64,000 nucleotides of DNA, taken from assembly GCA_900199505.1 (NCBI GenBank), contig FZQV01000007.1, forward strand, positions 28,117-92,116, written 5' to 3'. This stretch comes from Ruaniaceae bacterium KH17. GTDB taxonomy: Bacteria; Actinomycetota; Actinomycetes; Actinomycetales; Actinomycetaceae. The notes beneath the pieces are model-generated. The model saw only the letters and a list, made by a program, of their open reading frames with translations, had not been told where the DNA came from and ran no database searches. This document shows, piece after piece, positions 54,506 through 62,947 of the stretch. The translations under genes were made by a program, and so were the position numbers. Every line of letters starts with the position of its first letter. The first letter of the stretch is position 1.

Positions 54506-54599
54506 CTCTTCCGAACTTGTGCTCTGGGTGCTCGTTCAGCCGCGGCCCCTTCTTCACGCACTTGTGCTGTCGCGCCTACAGCACAAGTTTGGAAAGAGG
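54506..54599. terminator. Inverted repeat after the dCMP deaminase gene
   Basis: CCTCTTCCGAACTTGTGCT (54506-54524) pairs with AGCACAAGTTTGGAAAGAGG (54580-54599), and an inner CTTGTGCTGT/ACAGCACAAG stem lies at 54561-54587. The two alternative stems share the right arm, so they exclude each other. Confidence 0.65.
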
Positions 54600-54613
54600 G
54601 GCGGGAGAGGCGG

Positions 54614-55057
54614 CTAGAGCTGGTCCGCCCAGGCGGTGAGGCCGGGGCGATCGTACTCGCCGCCGGGGTAGACCGCGCGCATCACGCCAGCCGCCGCGAG
54701 CGCCTTCCGGCAACCGGGGCAGGGCGGATCGGTGATGTAGGCCGTGGCGCCCTTCGTGTCGCGGGTGGCGAAGAGCAGCGCGTTCACCTCGGCGTGGATG
54801 GCGATGCAGAAGCCGGGAGTGCCGGGGCGGTCGTAGTCACCGAGACCGGGCACCACGGAGTAGTCGAGCTGGCCGCGGGGGCAGGCGCCTTCCAGGCAGT
54901 CCTTCTCTCCCGGGGGCGCACCGTTGTAGCCGGTGGCGATGATGCGCTTGTCGATCACGATCACGGCGCCCACCTTGCGGCGAGTGCACTTGGCGCGGGC
55001 CGAAACGGCGTGCGCGATCTGGAGGAAATACTCATCCCAGCCCGGGACTTCCTGCAT
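54614..55057 (-). CDS. Deoxycytidylate (dCMP) deaminase family protein
   Basis: 147 residues from ATG 55057 with AAAGGAG. Zinc motifs are IHAEVNALL (His-x-Glu) and DPPCPGCRKAL (PCxxC); ARAKCTRRKVGAVIV and GYNGAPPG are typical of dCMP deaminases, which make dUMP for thymidylate synthesis. An alternative is a ComEB-like cytidine deaminase; the length and order fit either. Confidence 0.85.
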   Translation of the reverse strand: MQEVPGWDEYFLQIAHAVSARAKCTRRKVGAVIVIDKRIIATGYNGAPPGEKDCLEGACPRGQLDYSVVPGLGDYDRPGTPGFCIAIHAEVNALLFATRDTKGATAYITDPPCPGCRKALAAAGVMRAVYPGGEYDRPGLTAWADQL

Positions 55058-55155
55058 GATGCGCTCCTTTCCGATGTGATCGCCGTCGTGCTCTATCTTG
55101 TCACTCCCTTGCTCCACGTACCGACGGTTTCTCGGACCTCTCCCGCTACGCACTA

Positions 55156-55205
55156 CTGGAGCAGGATTCGACCCACGACGCATCGAGCGTCAACTCTTGC
55201 TCCAG
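55156..55205. repeat. Inverted repeat, GGAGCAGGATTCGAC family
   Basis: CTGGAGCAGGATTCGAC faces GTCAACTCTTGCTCCAG. Third copy of the family at 13133 and 22565; located between divergent dCMP deaminase and ferrochelatase genes. Confidence 0.7.
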
Positions 55206-55304
55206 TTCGCGCGGTCGATGCCGCAGGCAAGGCGCGCCTTACGAGACAAGAGGCACATCCGTTTGGTGAGCGAGCGCCCGCACGTGACGATAGGATTCTG
55301 ACAT

Positions 55305-56267
55305 GTGCGTCGCGGTTGTCTGATAGTTGCCCTTGGAAGTCCGGCTGAGCCCACCCCCAAGGAGATTCGGCGTTTCCTGAAACCCTTCCTCTCGGACCGG
55401 CGCGTGGTCGATTTCCACCCGGCGCTGTGGAAGCCGATCCTGCACGGCATGGTGCTCCCCTTCCGTCCCGGGAAGGTTGCCGAGCCGTATCAGAACGTCT
55501 GGCTGCCGGACGGCTCGCCGCTCACCGTGCACACGAAGGCGCAACGTGAGCACCTCGCCGCCGCGCTTCCCGAAGTCGATGTCCGCTACGCGATGACCTA
55601 CACCTCGCCCTCGATTGCCGAGCAGCTCGAGGCGATGGCCGAGCTCGATCACCTCACGATTCTGCCCCTCTTCCCGCAGTACGCGGTTTCCACGGTGGCA
55701 CCCATCGTCGATCAGGTCGCGGCGTACTACCAGCGCGCGACGGCGATGCCGAACCTGACGATTATCTCCTCCTGGGAGACCTCCCCTGCGTTCATTGACT
55801 GGCACGCCCAGCAGGTGCGCGAGACCCTCTCCGCCACCGAGGTGGACCGCCTCGTGTTCTCGTATCACGGCGTCCCGAAGCGAGCTGTGCATGCACCTGA
55901 CGCATACGCGGCACAGTGCGTCGCCACCACGAACGCCATCATGGAGCGTGCCGGCGTGGACGTGCCGTTTGAGGTCACGTTCCAGTCGAAGTTCGGCCCG
56001 GGCGAGTGGCTCTCCCCCGCCACGATCACCCGGATGGCCGAGCTTCCTGCCGACGGCGTTCGGCGAGTAGCGCTCGCAACTCCCGGCTTCTTTGCTGACT
56101 GCATCGAGACCTCGGACGAGCTGGACGTCCTCAACCAGGACGCCTTCCGCGCGGCCGGTGGCGAGATCTACGTGCGCGTGGCCCCGCCGAACTCGGATCC
56201 GATCACGGGCCCGATGCTCGCCGAGGTGTATCGCACGCACGCGGCACACCATCCCGCGCACCCGTAG
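55305..56267 (+). CDS. hemH: Ferrochelatase (coproporphyrin/protoporphyrin ferrochelatase)
   Basis: 320 residues. CLIVALGSPAEPT at the start, the metal-site His in FSYHGVPKRAV and the Glu in CIETSDELDVL are HemH/CpfC signatures. It inserts ferrous iron into the porphyrin; in actinobacteria the substrate is usually coproporphyrin III, so CpfC is the likelier activity. The start is GTG 55305; the overlapping ATG at 55303 is out of frame and ends quickly. No other heme genes are adjacent. Confidence 0.88.
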   Translation: MRRGCLIVALGSPAEPTPKEIRRFLKPFLSDRRVVDFHPALWKPILHGMVLPFRPGKVAEPYQNVWLPDGSPLTVHTKAQREHLAAALPEVDVRYAMTYTSPSIAEQLEAMAELDHLTILPLFPQYAVSTVAPIVDQVAAYYQRATAMPNLTIISSWETSPAFIDWHAQQVRETLSATEVDRLVFSYHGVPKRAVHAPDAYAAQCVATTNAIMERAGVDVPFEVTFQSKFGPGEWLSPATITRMAELPADGVRRVALATPGFFADCIETSDELDVLNQDAFRAAGGEIYVRVAPPNSDPITGPMLAEVYRTHAAHHPAHP

Positions 56268-56294
56268 CAGTCTCCCAAGAGCCTGCGGTCCGCA

Positions 56295-56350
56295 GATGTG
56301 GAGCGCTCGTCCTTCTATTCCGCGGTATAGATGGACGTACGCTCCACATC
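56295..56350. terminator. Bidirectional inverted repeat between hemH and sufS
   Basis: GATGTGGAGCGCTCGTCC (56295-56312) and GGACGTACGCTCCACATC (56333-56350) form an almost perfect stem between convergent genes. Same family as 63885-63934. Confidence 0.8.
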
Positions 56351-56383
56351 AGGAGCCGGGCCGTCTCGCGAGACCAGGCCCCG

Positions 56384-58108
56384 CTATCCCCGCGCGTGAC
56401 CGCGCAAGGTCCCATTCGCGATATCGCGCAGCGCCTGCACGAACACGTCGATCTCGCCCTCCGTGTTGTAGAACGCGAATGACGGCCGCACGGTCTGCTC
56501 CACCCCCAGCCGCCGCAGAATCGGTTGCGCGCAGTGGTGCCCGGCCCGCACGGCGATACCGCGGGTGTTCAGCGCCCGCCCCACCTCTTCGGGCTCGTGT
56601 CCCTCGAGCACGAACGAGAGCACGCTCGCCTTCTCATCAGCAGTCCCGATGATCCGCACCCCTGGAATCCCAGTGATCCGCGAGGTCGCGTACTCGAGCA
56701 GGTGGTGCTCGTACGCCGCGATCCGCTCGATGCCCACCTTCTCAACGTAGCGGAGGGCCGCTGCCAGCCCGACGGCGTCGGCGATGTTCCCAGTACCGGC
56801 CTCGTATTTGTTGGGGGCGCCTTGGTAGATGCTGCGCTCGTGGGTGACGTCCGCGATCATATTTCCGCCGCCCTGCCAGGTGGGGGTCTCGTCCCAGACC
56901 CGCTCGCTGATGTAGAGCGCACCGATCCCCGTGGGGCAGAACACCTTGTGCCCGGAGAACACGAAGAAATCGGGATCGAGTTCCTGCAGGTTCACGCGGA
57001 GGTGCGGCACCGATTGGGCGCCGTCGATCAGCACGCGGGCACCGGCCTGGTGCGCGAGCCGGGTGAGGGTGGCAACGGGGGTCACCGTTCCGATCGCGTT
57101 GGCCACCTGGGTGACCGCCACCAGCTTGGTGCGCGGGCCGAGCTGCGCACTGAAGCCATCGAGCATCAGGTTCCCGTGGCTGTCCACGGGGGCTACTTTG
57201 AGGACGGCGCCGGTCTGTTGCGCCACGATCTGCCACGGCACGATGTTCGCGTGGTGCTCCAGGTGCGAGATCAGGATCTCGTCGCCCGGGTGCAGGTTCT
57301 TCCGGCCCCACGCCTGCGCCACGAGGTTGATGCCCTCGGTGGCGCCGCGCACGAAGATGATCTCCTCCGAACGCCCGGCGCCGAGGAAATCGCGCACCGA
57401 ATTGCGGGCGTCCTCATAGGCATCCGTGGCGCGCGCCGCCAGTTCGTGCGCGGCCCGGTGGATGTTGGAGGTCTCGTGCGCATAGAAGTGCGCGAGGCTA
57501 TCGATCACTGCCTGCGGCTTCTGCGTGGTGGCCGCGTTGTCGAACCAGATCAGCGGATGCCCGTTTACGGTTTCGGCGAGAATCGGGAAGTCCGTGCGGA
57601 TCGTGGCTACATCGAACTCGGCGGCGGGGCCCTCAAGCCCGACGGCGTCCACTTCCGTTCCGCTGCGTCCCTCGGCACGCTCGGAGACAGCCACATCTGG
57701 CCGCGCCCCGCCGAACTGCGGGACCTGCGGCGAGAGCCAGGGCGCGGGGATCGAACCGAGCCGGTACGGCGCGGGGGTGCCGGTGACCGGAGCAATTGGC
57801 GCGGGCGCTGTCGCGGGAGCATCCGGGACCACATACGCCACCGAGGGCCCAAGCTCCAGTGAGGTCACCGCAAAGTCCGCATACGCCGCCGGCACATTCG
57901 TCCCCGGGAACGACCCACGCGGCGCCACCGGCGTCGTCTGCGGCGGGGTTCCCGCGACCCCACCCGGGACTCCGGGCGGCGCGGCGCCGGGCCTCACGCT
58001 CAACGGCGTCACCTCAGCGTAGATCTGCGATGCCAGCCGAGAGAGTTCCTGAGTGCTCAGCGGGAGGCCGTGACCGGCGTCGGGCGTGCGGAACTCATTC
58101 GTACTCAT
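56384..58108 (-). CDS. sufS: SufS-type cysteine desulfurase with N-terminal extension, probable encapsulin cargo
   Basis: 574 residues. The catalytic part begins near residue 165 (FDVATIRTDFPIL); PLP Lys is in FSGHKVFCPTG and the active-site Cys in RAGHHCAQPIL. The first 160 residues form a Pro/Ala-rich, probably disordered extension starting with helix-forming LSTQELSRLASQIYAE. Such extensions load family 2A encapsulin shells with cysteine desulfurase. Start ATG 58108 overlaps the shell gene by 14 bases, so the two are co-translated. It removes sulfur from cysteine as a persulfide. Lacks suf/isc neighbours, so it is not the housekeeping Fe-S copy on context. Confidence 0.9.
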   Translation of the reverse strand: MSTNEFRTPDAGHGLPLSTQELSRLASQIYAEVTPLSVRPGAAPPGVPGGVAGTPPQTTPVAPRGSFPGTNVPAAYADFAVTSLELGPSVAYVVPDAPATAPAPIAPVTGTPAPYRLGSIPAPWLSPQVPQFGGARPDVAVSERAEGRSGTEVDAVGLEGPAAEFDVATIRTDFPILAETVNGHPLIWFDNAATTQKPQAVIDSLAHFYAHETSNIHRAAHELAARATDAYEDARNSVRDFLGAGRSEEIIFVRGATEGINLVAQAWGRKNLHPGDEILISHLEHHANIVPWQIVAQQTGAVLKVAPVDSHGNLMLDGFSAQLGPRTKLVAVTQVANAIGTVTPVATLTRLAHQAGARVLIDGAQSVPHLRVNLQELDPDFFVFSGHKVFCPTGIGALYISERVWDETPTWQGGGNMIADVTHERSIYQGAPNKYEAGTGNIADAVGLAAALRYVEKVGIERIAAYEHHLLEYATSRITGIPGVRIIGTADEKASVLSFVLEGHEPEEVGRALNTRGIAVRAGHHCAQPILRRLGVEQTVRPSFAFYNTEGEIDVFVQALRDIANGTLRGHARG

Positions 58109-59009
58109 GGAAGACGCCCACCTTGACGCCGTCGAGCACGGCCAGGGAGTCATCGGTCAGCACGGCGAGCGCCGAGTAGAGGGACACGAGGTAGGAAGCG
58201 ATCGCGGACTTATCGATCCCGCTGAAGCGCACCGAGAGCCCCGGCGATTGCTCGCCCACGAGGCCGGGCTGGAACAGCCCCACCACGCCCTGGCGCTCTT
58301 CGCCGGTGCGCACGAGCAGGAACGTGGTCTCGCCGTTCTCCACGGGCACCTTGTCCGAGGGGATGATCGGGATGCCGCGCCAGGTGAGGAAACGGCCGCC
58401 GAACAGATCGGTCACGACGGGCGGCACGCCGCGGCGGGTGGCTTCGCGGCCGAATGCGGCCACGCCTTCGGGGTGGGTGAGGAAGAACGACGGCGTCTTC
58501 CACACCTTCGTAATCAGGCTGTCCAGATCGTCCGGCGTGGGTGGGCCGGACAGGGTGGAGATGCGCTGCTCGGGCGTCACCTGGGAGAGCAGCCCGTACT
58601 CCTCGTTGTTGATGAGCTCGTGCTCCTGGCGCTCCTTGACTGTCTCGATCGTGAGCCGGAGCTGCTCGGCAACCTGATCGTGCGGGCTCGAGTAGAGGTC
58701 CGAGACGCGGGTGTGGATGTCCACGATGCTGGAGATCGAACGGAGCGTGATCTCGCGCGGGTTCGTGGCGTAGTCCACGAACGTGGTGGTAAGCGGCTCT
58801 TCGCCCGCCTCGCCCACCTGCACGGCCACCTTCTCGTGGTTCACGACCCGGTTCACACGGTAGATGCCCGCCTCAACCGGCACCTATTGCAACAGGTGCA
58901 GGAGCCAGCGCGGCGTTATCGTGGAAAGCTGAGGGACGGTCTTGGTGGCGTTGGCGAGTTGCCGTGCCGCGAGATCGCCGAGGGCCTGGGATTCTGTTTG
59001 GTCGGACAT
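58095..59009 (-). CDS. Family 2A encapsulin shell protein (SrpI-like), interrupted by an amber codon
   Basis: About 304 codons from ATG 59009. The N-arm (LAARQLANATKTVPQLSTI then TPRWLLHLLQ) is followed by TAG at 58884-58886 and directly by GTG, continuing VPVEAGIYRVNRV. Homologues have Trp between LLQ and VPVEAG, so TGG has become TAG. The rest is intact HK97-fold shell: FVDYATNPREITL, SDLYSSPHDQVAEQLRLTIE, FGREATRRGVPP, TWRGIPIIPSDK and LVSLYSALAVLTDDSLAVL. Restart at the GTG would give a 262-residue shell without its N-arm. Cargo is the next gene. Confidence 0.88.
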
Positions 59010-59031
59010 GGTGTCACCTATCTCGGTGCAG

Positions 59032-59709
59032 TTACGCGTCGGCGGCCGCACGAATGAGGGCTGCCGATCCACCGCGGAACGGCGACGCAGCCGAGGGGCT
59101 GGCCAGTTGTGGCTCCGTGCGGCTCGAGATCAGAGCGAGAGGATGCTCCTCCCGGACCAGAGTTACGACCGGAGTGTACTCGGGGGTGCCCCCCGGGGCG
59201 CTAGACCCAACCAGCGCCCGAGCGGCCACGGTGCCGTCGAGTTCACCGCGCCGCGCTACCTCGATCAGGTAGCGGTACACGGCCACAACTCCGGCGCTGT
59301 TTCGAAACCGCGAGGGCGCCGCGAGGCGCACGCACACACCCGTCAGATTCAGCAGGCCGTCACGGTCGGCGGGGCCTTCGGCAACGAAGCGGTAGTGGCG
59401 GTACCCGCGCCGCCCGCCGTGGGCCGTGGCACTCGCGAGCGTGGCGCCCACGCCGAGGTGCCGCGTGACGGAGGGCTCGGCTCGCCCGGTGGGGACATGC
59501 GTGGCCGAGCCCGAGATGGGGACCCACACCTCGCCGTCGGCCGACTGCTCCAGCCGTACCGAGATCGGATGCTTCGCGGTGCGGGGCCCGAGCACGAACG
59601 AGTATGCCCTCAGTTCGGACTCCTCAGGGAGCCGCAACTCGAGCGTGACCGACTCCCCCGCGGGCAGCACGGCGGTCCAGTTCAGCGCACCATCGGCATC
59701 GGGGAGCAC
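59032..59709 (-). CDS. C-terminal domain of a thioester-domain-like protein (separate frame)
   Basis: 225 residues from a GTG at 59709. Beta-rich: ESVTLELRLPEESELRAYSF, ISVRLEQSADGEVWVPIS and GYRHYRFVAEGPADRDGLL, a pattern resembling discoidin-like beta sandwiches, then a region ending PVVTLVREEHPLAL. It overlaps the upstream thioester-like gene by 28 bases in another frame; adding one G at about 59712 would fuse them as ESAGVLPDADG. It lies 22 bases before the encapsulin start and should be in the same operon. Confidence 0.6.
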   Translation of the reverse strand: MLPDADGALNWTAVLPAGESVTLELRLPEESELRAYSFVLGPRTAKHPISVRLEQSADGEVWVPISGSATHVPTGRAEPSVTRHLGVGATLASATAHGGRRGYRHYRFVAEGPADRDGLLNLTGVCVRLAAPSRFRNSAGVVAVYRYLIEVARRGELDGTVAARALVGSSAPGGTPEYTPVVTLVREEHPLALISSRTEPQLASPSAASPFRGGSAALIRAAADA

Positions 59710-60203
59710 CCGGCGGACTCTGCCGGGCTGTGCGCCAGCGCGTGCACCGGCACGTCGAGCGGGCGAGTGTCCAGCGCGATCCCGTTCGTGAGCCGCCAGA
59801 TCGCCGCCTGCGTGCCTGCGATCGCCTCGTGCTCGCGCACGGTCTCGTTCTGGCGGAGCAGCCCGACGGCGCGCAGTTCAGAGGTCAGGCCCCGCACCGA
59901 GCGATGGGGGTAGCTGGCGGAGAGGATCGCCGTGATGGCCGGGGCGAGTGGCTCGAAGCCGAAGATCGAACTTTCGCGGTAGTGCGAGATCCGGCGCGGG
60001 CTGCGGCCGGCGAGATCAAGCGAGTACGTGTCCACGTTTGGCGAGAGCCGAATGAGATCAGTGTTGAGCTCACGGCCGTCCGCCAGGCGAATGGTCTCGA
60101 CCGTGTGCGAGTACGTGCCGCCACGGTTGCGGGAGAGGGAGGTCAGTGTCTCGACAACGCGGGTGGGTGTGCGGAGAGGGGTGGGCCAGCTCAGGGTCGA
60201 CAT
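59682..60203 (-). CDS. Thioester-domain (TQXA)-like protein lacking the reactive cysteine
   Basis: 173 residues. GGTYSHTVETIRLADGREL, DTYSLDLAG, then AIAGTQAAIWRLTNGIALD reproduce the layout of Cys-Gln thioester domains (usually YCIDL ... TQAAIW). The Cys position is Ser (TCG), so no thioester can form, while the Gln remains. There is no signal peptide, although known thioester-domain proteins are surface adhesins. Position upstream of the shell gene suggests a link with the encapsulin. The reading frame is probably broken near 59712. Confidence 0.65.
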   Translation of the reverse strand: MSTLSWPTPLRTPTRVVETLTSLSRNRGGTYSHTVETIRLADGRELNTDLIRLSPNVDTYSLDLAGRSPRRISHYRESSIFGFEPLAPAITAILSASYPHRSVRGLTSELRAVGLLRQNETVREHEAIAGTQAAIWRLTNGIALDTRPLDVPVHALAHSPAESAGCSPMPMVR

Positions 60204-60321
60204 GTGGGTCCGCAGGGTTTCGCGCCATCGTTGGCGCTGGTGGGCGGAAGGTGTCAGTCAGCTCGACATTCGACACATTCGACCCGTCACCGCGGCGCGC
60301 CGAGGATGCGGAACCTGAATC

Positions 60322-60750
60322 CTAGACATTGGCGGTCCCGAGGCTTACGGCACCGAGCGCCCGTTGAAGCTCCTCGGCACGCGGCACACCGAGGATGCGA
60401 TACCGCTCTACCCCGGCTTGATCGAGCACCAGCGTGGTGGGAGTGCGGTTGATGCCGAGCTCACGCACGAGATCGAGGTTCGATTCGGCATTCACATCCA
60501 CGTGGCTGATCGAGGGATCCTCCCCCGCCACCCGGCTCAGCACACGCTTGGTGGCCTCGCACGGAGCGCAGACGGTCGCGGAGAACTGGACGAGCGTGGC
60601 CCGATCGCCCGCGTCCTGCCCGAGGCGGGCGAGCACGGAGTGGTTCGTGGGCGCCGTCGCCCGCGCGCGGCCATCGGTGACGCGGCGGTATCCGCCGAAC
60701 GCCACACTCGTCACGAGCAGCGCGAGTACGATCCACAGCCCTGTCGTCAT
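60322..60750 (-). CDS. Membrane-anchored thioredoxin-like protein
   Basis: 142 residues: one N-terminal membrane segment (GLWIVLALLVTSVAFGGYRR), then a thioredoxin fold with active site SATVCAPCEATKRV and cis-Pro loop NRTPTTLVL. The CAPC motif indicates redox activity. It starts at ATG 60750, overlapping the DUF4395 gene by one base. The pair is common in actinobacteria and may handle sulfur or thiol transfer. Confidence 0.82.
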   Translation of the reverse strand: MTTGLWIVLALLVTSVAFGGYRRVTDGRARATAPTNHSVLARLGQDAGDRATLVQFSATVCAPCEATKRVLSRVAGEDPSISHVDVNAESNLDLVRELGINRTPTTLVLDQAGVERYRILGVPRAEELQRALGAVSLGTANV

Positions 60751-61202
60751 CAGGCACCGCCCACAGCACTGCGGCCACGCACGCGCGCAATGTAGAGGTA
60801 GATCTCGCAACCGAGGCAGAAGTTGAACAGTGCGTTGAGGAGGGCCGCAAAGAGCGCTCCCCCGACGGCGATGTAGAAGAGCACCGGGGAGACGAACCAG
60901 CCCAGGATGCCGAAGAGTGCGAAGCCGAGGCCAACTGCCTGCGCGAAGCGCGGTGGTCGGACGTCCTCCAGGTGGGTGGGAGCGCCGAGCCGAGGGCGGA
61001 TCGCGGTACGGAAAATCAGTCCCCAGGGCTGCGCGTGCAGGCCCACGAGGGATCCGAGCGCAAAGGCCACGGTCTGAATCAGCAGGATCACGAGGCCGAG
61101 CGTGGAGTTCGGGCCGAGGATCAGCACGGCCGCGAGAAGCACGGAGGTGATCACGGCGCCGAACCGCGGGCCGCGCGGATCGATCTGAGTTGGGCTGGAC
61201 AT
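60750..61202 (-). CDS. DUF4395-family membrane protein
   Basis: 150 residues with four membrane segments. IDPRGPRFGAVITSVLLA starts the domain; FNFCLGCEIYLYIAR ends it with a CxxC-type pair inside the last helix. The family often accompanies thioredoxin or sulfurtransferase genes. ATG 61202 has AAGGTGA upstream. Confidence 0.85.
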   Translation of the reverse strand: MSSPTQIDPRGPRFGAVITSVLLAAVLILGPNSTLGLVILLIQTVAFALGSLVGLHAQPWGLIFRTAIRPRLGAPTHLEDVRPPRFAQAVGLGFALFGILGWFVSPVLFYIAVGGALFAALLNALFNFCLGCEIYLYIARVRGRSAVGGA

Positions 61203-61249
61203 GTTTCACCTTGGAGGATCGGGGCGCTATCTGCGCCGGTTGAGTTCCG

Positions 61250-61291
61250 ACCGGGCCGGTCGCCGCGCGAGGTTGCGTCGACCGGCCCGGC
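61250..61291. terminator. Hairpin after the symporter gene
   Basis: CCGGGCCGGTCG (61251-61262) is exactly inverted at 61279-61290, 11 bases after the symporter stop on the minus strand. It likely separates the symporter from the DUF4395 gene. Confidence 0.75.
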
Positions 61292-61301
61292 CAGAGGCGT
61301 G

Positions 61302-62729
61302 CTAGCTCTGTGCGGCTCCCACCGCTTCGTCGGCGGAGGCGGCATCGGGAAGGTAGGCAACGTCGTCGTCCTCGGCGAAGAGGTCCTCGGCGTTGGCGGA
61401 GGCGTACTTCACCTCGTCGAGGATGCCCTCGCGCTTGGAGACGATCACGGGCACGAGCGCCTGGCCCGCCACGTTCACTGCGGTGCGGCCCATGTCGAGG
61501 ATCGGATCGACGGCGAGCAGCAAGCCCACACCCTCGAGCGGCAGTCCCAGCGTGGACAGCGTGAGCGTGAGCATCACAGTCGCGCCAGTCATTCCGGCGG
61601 TCGCGGCCGACCCGACCACGGCCACGAACGCGATCAGCAGGTAATCGGTGATGCCAAGGTCGATCCCAAAGAACTGGGCCACGAAGATCGCCGAGATGGC
61701 CGGGTAGATCGAGGCGCAACCGTCCATCTTCGTGGTGGCACCCAGCGGCACGGCGAATGAAGCGTAGCCGCGCGGCACACCGAGGTTGCGCCAGGTGACG
61801 CGCTCGGTGACGGGCAGCGTGCCGATCGACGAACGCGAGACGAACGCCAGCTGGATCGCCGGCCAGGCGCCGCGGAAGTAGCTCACGAAGGAGAGCTTGT
61901 GGCTCGCGAGCAGCACGGGGTAGACGATGAAGAGCACGATCGCGAGACCGATATAGATCGCCGCAGAGTAGGTGGCGAGACTCGAGAGCGAGGACCAGCC
62001 GTACGAGGCGATCGCGTTTCCGATGAGGCCGATGGTGCCGATCGGAGCGAGCCGGATGACCCACCAGAGCGCCTTCTGGATCACGGAGAGGAGCGAGGCG
62101 TTGAAGCTGAGGAACGCGTCGGCCTTCTTACCCACCTTGAGCGCGGCGATACCCACCACGATCGCGATCACGAGGACTTGCAACACGTTGAAGCCAATCG
62201 ATGAGGTGGCCGCCGTAACCGCGCCTTCGGCATCGCGGGCGAGGTTCGTGCTCGCGGAGATGCCGAGGAAGTTCGAGGGGATGATTCCGTTCAGGAAGTC
62301 GAGCCAGGAGCCCGTGCGCGAGGGCGTTGAGGCCTGGTCCGCGGAGACACCCGCGTTGGCGCCGGGCTGGAGGATCAGGCCGAGGCCGATCCCGATCACC
62401 ACGGCGATCAGTGCGGTGATTGCGAACCAGATCAGAGTCTGGAAGGCGAGGCGCACACCGTTGGCGATGCCACGGAGATTCGCGATTGAGGCGACGATCG
62501 CGGTGAAGACCAGCGGCGGCACGATCGCGCGGAGCAGGCCCACAAAGGTGGAGCCGATCGTTTGGAGAGTCACAGTCAACCAGTTGGCGTCGCCGTCGGG
62601 GGTCTTACCGATCACGAGTGCCAGCCAGCCGAGCAGCACGCCGAGGGCGAGACCGATCAGGATCTGGACGGAGAAGGAGGGAAGCCGGGACTTCTTCCGT
62701 TCAGTAGGAGCACTAGGAGTTGCAGCCAT
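61302..62729 (-). CDS. DAACS-family amino acid:cation symporter, TcyP-like
   Basis: 475 residues of the dicarboxylate/amino acid:cation symporter fold. Re-entrant loop 1 reads AFVSRSSIGTLPVTERV; loop 2 and TM8 include DPILDMGRTAVNVAG. SRSS and ASIYPA resemble the B. subtilis cystine importer TcyP more than GltP-type glutamate carriers (SSSAATLP, MDGTALY). Cystine, or another neutral amino acid, is therefore a reasonable substrate, which would suit the downstream cysteine desulfurase. The acidic C-terminus (AEDLFAEDDDVAYLPD) is cytoplasmic. Confidence 0.82.
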   Translation of the reverse strand: MAATPSAPTERKKSRLPSFSVQILIGLALGVLLGWLALVIGKTPDGDANWLTVTLQTIGSTFVGLLRAIVPPLVFTAIVASIANLRGIANGVRLAFQTLIWFAITALIAVVIGIGLGLILQPGANAGVSADQASTPSRTGSWLDFLNGIIPSNFLGISASTNLARDAEGAVTAATSSIGFNVLQVLVIAIVVGIAALKVGKKADAFLSFNASLLSVIQKALWWVIRLAPIGTIGLIGNAIASYGWSSLSSLATYSAAIYIGLAIVLFIVYPVLLASHKLSFVSYFRGAWPAIQLAFVSRSSIGTLPVTERVTWRNLGVPRGYASFAVPLGATTKMDGCASIYPAISAIFVAQFFGIDLGITDYLLIAFVAVVGSAATAGMTGATVMLTLTLSTLGLPLEGVGLLLAVDPILDMGRTAVNVAGQALVPVIVSKREGILDEVKYASANAEDLFAEDDDVAYLPDAASADEAVGAAQS

Positions 62730-62794
62730 GAGGATTCCTTAACTATTGCTGTGATGGTGGGGGTGCACGGCCCGGTGATGGCCCTGGGGCGTGC

Positions 62795-62872
62795 TTTTGC
62801 CACTCACGTGAGTGGCGAATGTACGGCTGGAGGCCTCACACCGGTCTTTTGCCACTCACGTGAGTGGGAAAC
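62795..62872. repeat. Two CACTCACGTGAGTG palindromes
   Basis: CACTCACGTGAGTG at 62801-62814 and 62853-62866, each preceded by TTTTGC. They lie in the 5' region of the symporter gene, between a small leader ORF and the start codon. Confidence 0.8.
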
Positions 62873-62947
62873 GTTCGGATGCGGCGTTCCAGGAGCCGGG
62901 CAGGCTCGTACTGGGCCAGGTTTAACGGCGTTGCGCGAGGGGGATGA

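Noticed and set aside
60751..62064. Long open frame extending upstream of the thioredoxin gene on the same strand
   Set aside because: It is an out-of-frame Arg-rich shadow of the DUF4395 and symporter genes; only its last 142 codons are the thioredoxin.
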